Source of the DNA: Amaurobius ferox
Lineage: Eukaryota > Arthropoda > Arachnida > Araneae > Amaurobiidae
Length of the DNA: 64,000 nucleotides
Assembly (NCBI GenBank): GCA_951213105.1
Contig: OX578152.1
Location: forward strand, 70,670,680-70,734,679
Direction: 5' to 3'
The notes beneath the pieces are model-generated. The model saw only the letters and a program-made list of their open reading frames with translations, ran no database searches and was not told where the DNA came from. Shown here in pieces: positions 58,306 to 64,000 of this stretch (position 1 is its first letter; every line of letters begins with the position of its first letter). Both the position numbers and the translations under genes were made by a program.

Positions 58306-58629
58306 ATGATTGCTTATATGTTGTATTTTGATATATCAAAGGAATTCTTGCTCATCATATACGACCACTTAAATAAAATTGCTGCAAACTGTAGCAAAAT
58401 CGATTCTACCCTTTCGAACCTCCACCCTCCCAAGGTAGGCGTTAAGTACCGGGGTCCTGATTCTGAAGCTATCGTTCAGAATTTCGTTATCCTTGATTTC
58501 GATAGACACGCTAACTTAAGAAAGGTATCCATATGCAATCACTTCCGGTATGATGCCGAAAGTGTCAATCTAACTGTTCATTCCAAAACTAGCCATGTGT
58601 ATGTAGGCTCATTCACGTCGAAAACGTAA
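58306..58629 (+). CDS. Unidentified ORF, 107 residues
   Basis: An ATG-initiated open frame in less AT-rich sequence. The N-terminal 28 residues are hydrophobic and helix-prone (MIAYMLYFDISKEFLLIIYD). The rest looks like beta-rich globular sequence, including VGVKYRGPDSEAIVQNFVIL and SVNLTVHSKTSHVYVGSF. No family was recognised. It might be an exon: potential donors lie at 58,434 and 58,524. Confidence 0.25.
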   Translation: MIAYMLYFDISKEFLLIIYDHLNKIAANCSKIDSTLSNLHPPKVGVKYRGPDSEAIVQNFVILDFDRHANLRKVSICNHFRYDAESVNLTVHSKTSHVYVGSFTSKT

Positions 58630-58745
58630 AGGTCATGTATGTCTCTTCTGGGCAGAAATGATAAATTCAACTTGTGGGATTTTCTAGAGTGATGGCAATC
58701 AAAAGCATTTCATTAAACTCATTCTGACCAGTTGTTACTCAGAGA

Positions 58746-58984
58746 CTAACTGTCGTGACAGCCCGGAACCAAAGATCTCGACGTGACATATGTGTAGCTA
58801 ATTCCTGTCACATTTGGAACAGCAAGCACGCCATTAGTATGGGCACCTAAAAAGCCAAAATGTGATTCTTGGACGCTTGATACGAAACTAAAGTTAACCG
58901 TTCCGCTTACACACCGGTTTTCGGTAATATAATTCATAGCCAGAAAACTTCGAACGGACTGTCGCTGGTGAGAATCATGACCCT
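58746..58984 (-). CDS. Unidentified ORF, minus strand, ~64-79 codons
   Basis: The open frame extends upstream of its ATG at 58,937. It contains NRCVSGTVNFSFVSS, SHFGFLGAHTNGVLAVPN and TYVTSRSLVPGCHDS, with normal-looking composition. It converges with the + ORF ending at 58,629. No family was recognised, and chance cannot be excluded. Confidence 0.2.
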
Positions 58985-58989
58985 GTACT

Positions 58990-60055
58990 CTAATTATACA
59001 AATTCAAGCACTTCAGTTTTTATTTAAATTATTTTTTTTTACTTTAAATCAAAAGCTGCGTGAAGTTATCAAACCAGGTTATACTCATAAGAAGTTACAA
59101 TTTGTAATTCCGTGTGTTTCACCAGTCACATATGCATTTTCTCTTGTCATGCAACTTGTGCAGTGAAAATGTCAATGCGTAAAAATTTATCAAATTTCAT
59201 CATAAATATAAATTATTTTTCAATGGAATACAATCTAAAAATGCAAAATACAAAGCTATTTCGTAAATTTTTTATGCCACTCATAAAATATATATATATT
59301 TAAAAAGTGTTAAATTTAATTTGTAAAAATGACGTTGTCGCGCAAAATATTAAGATGAAAAAGGGTTTTTGTCATATTTATTTCAAACGTTAATCTTTCA
59401 AGAAGATTCTTTCAAGAAGAATCTTTTTTTTTTTTTTACGTTTTCAGATAAACATGAAGACAATCGTTAACATGCGAATTTAGTTAAAAACAGCGCCACG
59501 TGGGGCGCTGCAGTAATATAGTTTTCTAATTATATTTTATTTTTCATGAGAAGAGAAAAGCTAATTCGATTTTAAAATTTAAATTATCAAGTTATATATC
59601 TTACTAGACATTACTAATGCGTAAATGAGAAACCTTTTTCAGAAAAAAAAATGTTTTTTAAAGCGAGTATGCACATATCTGCAAATGCTTTGTCTTAATT
59701 TTAATATATTGATATGCATTTTTTTAGCATTTATTAAAAGTTGTAAGTTTGTATGCAAATTTTAATTGATTATAATTTCGTTTTGTATGGTAAATTTGTC
59801 CTTTTTATTGTTATTACGTTTCATTTAAATAACAGTTATTTCATATCAATGTTATCCAATATATTCTTTCATACCTTTTATTGCAATGTGTTTCGTACTT
59901 ACAAATTTCATATTTTTATTTTTTGATGTTAGAAATGAAATCATACATGTGATTATATACATCACTATAATTTCATCCTTAGCAAAAAATTTCATATTTT
60001 TCATTTAAAATAATTATAGCTTGATATTCTACTAAATTTCATAAAAAAAAATATC
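58990..60055. other. AT-rich non-coding spacer
   Basis: A tandem TTTCAAGAAGATTC pair occurs at 59,395-59,422, followed by a T-run. Nothing else was recognised. Confidence 0.5.
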
Positions 60056-60928
60056 AAGTTGAATCCTGTTTATCTGGTTCGTAATAAATAAACTGATAGT
60101 GATTCAGGTAAACGAAACTCCAGATTATCCAGCAAAAGTAAAACAGATCTTGAAAGATCAAAACTAATATTGATATAATCTTTGTCTTTGAAAAAATACA
60201 AAATTAAATAAACTGTGAAGAAATATTTCGTTTCTACTAAAAATACTTAAATACCTACATTAAGACGTCGAAGGCCCAGACCACACAGCCAACCCTAGGG
60301 CTTACGGCAGTTTAATGTGTGGCCGGGAGAGGAGGTTAGCCGAAACCGTCCTCCAGTCAGTCACCAAGTTTCAGTCTGCAATTATTTAAAATTCAATAAA
60401 GTGGTTACATGGTAAATATATATACAGACAGTTTTAGAGTTTTACATAAAATACAGTGGGAAGGGAGGCAAAGAAACGTAGATTTCAACAAATTTTGAAT
60501 TTTGAGGTAAAAATTAAATTATTTTCTTAAAATGAAATTAAATTTATGTAAAACGTATGGCCAAAAGAATCCGAGCAACCGCGGGAAAAGGGACAATACA
60601 GTAAAAACCAACAAAAGAAAGCAAAAACTACATTAAGACGTAAACTATTGTAATTAGCACACTTTTAACGTTCAAATAAAAGGAACAAGCCAAGCATTGC
60701 ATTTAATCAATTAGTTAATTTTATTAAAAATAGAAGTTTTAAAAAATTATCGGTAGCTGTAATAAATGACATTCACCTAAATAAAGAAAATAAAAATAAA
60801 CAAATTTAGCATTGTAACATTATATATTATTAATATTACTAACAGTAAAAAATTGTATATATTATATATTATACTTTTTATAATAATCTGGAAATACGGA
60901 TAAGACTGAATAAACAGGATTCGACTAT
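60056..60928. mobile_element. pogo/Tigger-like DNA element relic
   Basis: AGTTGAATCCTGTTTATC at the left end pairs imperfectly with AATAAACAGGATTCGACT at the right end. Both ends have a second conserved CCAGATTAT further in. The sequence style GTTGAATCC(T)GTTTATC is like pogo-group termini. No transposase remains. A GC-richer inset at 60,265-60,370 is unassigned. Confidence 0.5.
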
Positions 60929-62001
60929 ATATTTAAAACTGTGTTTAATGTCAATTAAACATAGGTTATCACTTTTGTAATCTTTTTATGGTAAAATAGT
61001 TTGTTTTCATGTTGAAAGTCTATGCCCAAATTCAATTATAGGAAAAAATAATATTTTCTCTGAAAGATTTTATGCAATTTCTTATCTTCATTAGTGTCTA
61101 TTTCAGTTATATTATGATGAATAAATCAAAATAAATAATTTTACATTAAGGATTATTTTGGAGAATTAATATTGCCAGTAAATATTTACATCTGCATATA
61201 TTATTGTCAATAAATATTTATATTATATAAAAGAAAAATTTATATAAAGTTGATTTTTATTGCAAGCTTTATATATTTTTAACGTAACATGGACGCTTTC
61301 TATACCTGTTGTTGCAATTTTACCATTATATATAAATACATATATTTCATTTCAACTTTATATACAGTAAAATATCGTTATAACGTCACCCTGATTGGCC
61401 AAATTTTTAAGACGTAATAAACGGAGGTATAAATTAAATAGAGTTATTTCGGGGAAAATTTTGAAGTAAAACGGTCAAAGAGTTGTCGTCTATTAAAATA
61501 TCCCATCACTATAATATTTCGATTAAAAAAAAGGGCTGAGGGGTAGATAAGGGTATTTTTTTTCAAAAATTAACTTTCAAAAAGCAAATTCATTAAATTT
61601 AAATAAATATTAAATGTCAATAATATTAAATCGTTAATAATTATTAATTTAAATAATTTGGTAATATTAAATTTAGATGCATAATGTATTTTATAAATAA
61701 AAAATACTTGATTAATTTATAATATTTTAAAATTTCATCGTTCAAATGATTTGTCCTGCATAATACCTAAAAATAAAAAATCTGATATAGGCTTCCCCTT
61801 CTAACACAAAAATCATTGTTTATTTCCTTATATAATTTATTATTGTATTATTACAGAAAATGACATTTTTTTCTCCCTTTCTTTCTTTTCTACCCAAGCC
61901 GCCTGATCTACCCGAAGATGTAAGGTAACTGTTAATAAAATAACATTTGAAACGAATATTTAGAAACAATTTACACGGGTGGCGTTAAAACGAAGGGTGG
62001 T
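60929..62001. other. AT-rich non-coding; SINE S1 fragment at ~61,895-61,940
   Basis: CCGCCTGATCTACCCGAAGA followed by TGTAAGGTAACTGTT matches the 3' part of the S1 SINE in minus orientation. TATCGTTATAACGTCACC at 61,374 resembles a terminus of a DNA transposon but no partner was found. Confidence 0.5.
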
Positions 62002-62302
62002 TGTACAGGGTGTCCCTAAAAAGACTCCCGAACTTTAAAAACGAATATCTCGGAAACGGTTACAGATACAAGGGTAAAATAAGGTGTGTTTGTTTAATTG
62101 GCAACCAGCAAAATTTATATACTGTGGTTTTCAAAAAATAGTTCCGATTTTTATTATTAGATGGCGCTGCAGGCGGCATTTGAATTTTATTTAAATTGTG
62201 GTGTGTTTCTACAGTTCATTTAGTCTTCTTTATATACCATTGTCGAAACAAGAAAGTATATTTTCTGCAGTGAACGAGGTGGACAGAAACATTGTAAGAG
62301 CG

Positions 62303-62470
62303 ATGTATTCATTGGAGCAGAGGATTTTCATTGTGCTCGAATACCATCGGTTGAATCACAGCCCGACGGAGACAAAGCGTAACTTTCAACGTAGATTTCA
62401 AGTATCAAAAGGTCTAGATCGGAAAATAATTCAATATTTGTTCACAAAATTTGAAAGGACAGGAAGCTGA
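62303..62470 (+). pseudogene. Transposase N-terminal HTH (DUF4817-like) fragment
   Basis: It starts at the ATG at 62,303 with MYSLEQRIFIVLEYHRLNHS and continues RRFQVSKGLDRKIIQYLFTK up to FERTGS, where a TGA intervenes. This matches the helix-turn-helix N-terminal domain (eeRifIV..Y....S...t.R.Fq.rF..p....ir.lv.kFe.TGS) common in arthropod mariner-like transposases. The catalytic domain is absent. Confidence 0.8.
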
Positions 62471-62540
62471 TGTGACTATATATGACTATCAGCGCCATCT
62501 GTTCCCAAAAATGCCAACTATTTTTTGAAAAGCACAGTGT

Positions 62541-62828
62541 TGTTGTTGTTGATACCCAGACCGTCCGACCTACCAGAAAGGTGTAAGGGAACTGTTTGGA
62601 CGGCCGGGAAGTGCCACCCAATTTGGAGCGGAACCCAGTGGGGGAGACATCCACAGGGACCGTACCCTCCTTCCCCTACCACCAACCTCTCGGAAGGACT
62701 TACGGACCCACATATTTAACGTGATCGTACTCCGCGTGAACACGGCGGCAGTTTTGGCAGTGGCTGGAATCGAACCCGGGCCTACCGAGTGCAACTCCAG
62801 CGCGCTAACCAATGGGCTACCGCGCCCC
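62541..62828 (-). mobile_element. tRNA-derived SINE (family S1), near full length
   Basis: On the minus strand: GCGGTAGCCCATTGGTTAGC (A-box region), CCCGGGTTCGATTCCAGCC (B box), a body of about 200 bp, and a (CAA)n tail. A perfect 14-bp target-site duplication GAAAAGCACAGTGT is at 62,527-62,540 and 62,829-62,842. This is the best-preserved of at least five copies in the window. Confidence 0.92.
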
Positions 62829-62948
62829 GAAAAGCACAGTGTGTAAATTTTACTGGCTGCCCAATAAACATATACTTTATTTCACCGTTGATCCGTTTCC
62901 GAGATATTAGTTATTTAAGTTCGGGAGTCCTTTTTGGGACACCCTGTA

Positions 62949-64000
62949 TAAATATATATTCAAAGCCCGAGGTTGCGATTCCTCCTTGAAATTGCCAAAT
63001 AGATGGAGATAAAACAGGCAATACTTAAGACTAATGACTAAATTCTTTAACTATTGCTACATTCCTATGAAATAAAAAATATTTTTTAATTATCAGGTAA
63101 TTTTAAATATTTATAAAATATCTAAAGAACACGAACATACATAATTTTTGAAAAAAAAACTATTTAGTAAATATTTTTCATACTCACATTTTTAAAGTAT
63201 AATTTAATTAAATATTTGTAAAATATCAGCTATTTTAAATATTCTAAAATATGAATTTTCAATGTATTTTTAAACAACTGAGTATTTTAAAATGTTTTTT
63301 AAATATGAAAAAGCAATGTTTATTATATTAAAACTATTTTAAATCCTGTTGAACTAAATAGTTTCAACGAAAATTTAAACAAAATTCCAAATTAGGCTGT
63401 TGTGATATAGCTATTTCATTATTCGCACTTCGGGCTTTAGCCATAAAATTTTTAAATGTGGCTTATTATATTGGCATTCATACGTGCTTATTAAAATAAG
63501 TTTTATAAAAAAAATTTCTTCGTTTCCTTATTACGTTAAATCGAAATAGGTTCAATTGAAAACTACATAAAATTATACTGAAAGCATTATTTTTTTAAAG
63601 ATATTCTTATTGTATATTAGTGTACTCTTGTAGAAAATTTATTGATTAATTTATTTATTTCAACACCCTATATTCTATCCTAAAATGTTAACATGCACTT
63701 TCAACCTTTCTAATTTCTTATATACTTTATACTCTATTATAAAATTATAAACCATTACTAAAATATGTTTTATAAAATACCATAACTTATAATGTTTATT
63801 TTTTATATTTATATATATTTTTATTGTATGAGCTATTTGTAAATGTTTTAAACTATTAATTGTCTAAAACAATGTAATTTTTTTAATACGAACTGAATTG
63901 TCAGTTCTGGATGTCATTTCAAACATAGATATGTTTTCTCAAACCATATGTGGCTCTAGTGTACTACACAGGAAGCATGTGTTCCATTTAGGAAACGTAA
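62949..64000. other. AT-rich non-coding end of window
   Basis: Very AT-rich sequence with ATTTTAAATAT-type short repeats at about 63,080-63,330. No gene or element was recognised. Confidence 0.5.

Larger units (their letters stand above)
62004..62948 (+). mobile_element. DUF4817-type terminal-inverted-repeat transposon, interrupted by a SINE
   Basis: The left end CAGGGTGTCCCTAAAAAG and right end (complement CAGGGTGTCCCAAAAAGG) begin inverted repeats that remain alignable for roughly 100 bp. Both ends abut TA, the target of mariner/IS630-type elements. The interior has a transposase N-terminal fragment. Without the 288-bp SINE the element would be about 640 bp, so it is a deletion derivative. 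Confidence 0.85.

Noticed and set aside
62750..62828. Functional tRNA gene on the minus strand
   Set aside because: This is the tRNA-like head of SINE S1, with a full body, a (CAA)n tail and a target duplication.

Overview
The window is an AT-rich, repeat-dense eukaryotic segment with introns. It has no bacterial-type operons, rRNA or CRISPR. The mix of Ty3/Gypsy elements, Tc1-like fossils, a Penelope-like element with a GIY-YIG domain, LINEs, tRNA-derived SINEs and terminal-inverted-repeat DNA transposons suggests an arthropod, possibly a chelicerate such as a spider. That assignment is inference: no taxon-diagnostic gene was recognised.

Layout. From 1 to about 6.3 kb is a nearly full-length Ty3/Gypsy retrotransposon on the + strand. 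Gag is intact and pol carries one in-frame stop and one frameshift near its 3' end. Gag and pol are linked by a canonical -1 slippery heptamer placed against the gag stop codon. An AT-rich tract of 3' UTR/LTR type follows, then a 43-bp tandem array, LTR-like sequence and a long (AT)n tract up to 10.8 kb. From 11.05 to 13.87 kb and again from 18.21 to 20.74 kb lie two diverged direct copies of one block. Each holds a Tc1-like transposon with a different internal deletion, followed by a member of an abundant dispersed repeat called R1 here. A 5'-truncated Mag-like Gypsy element with a clear 235-bp 3' LTR (20.74-23.04 kb) abuts the second copy.

From 23 to 43 kb the sequence is a mosaic of R1 copies, LINE relics, a tRNA-SINE family in several states of decay, three same-strand copies of an unnamed ~310-bp repeat, a foldback element, and a Penelope-like element flanked by inverted terminal copies. 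From 43 to 64 kb repeats are sparser. The best cellular coding evidence is here: a terminal exon at 43,518-43,744 (+), a terminal-exon candidate at 51,736-51,826 (+), and a 138-codon splice-bounded open exon at 55,903-56,316 (-). Their genes were not recognised. This part also holds a perfect 345-bp tandem duplication, a SINE in a short-period repeat, a cluster of CCAATATTGG palindromes, a pogo-like relic, and a DUF4817-type DNA transposon interrupted by a SINE.

The sequence does not support a coherent novel multigene system. The features most worth follow-up are the R1 family with its palindromic head and amplifying internal module, the nested and empty-site insertion records, the unnamed 310-bp family, and the unidentified exons.
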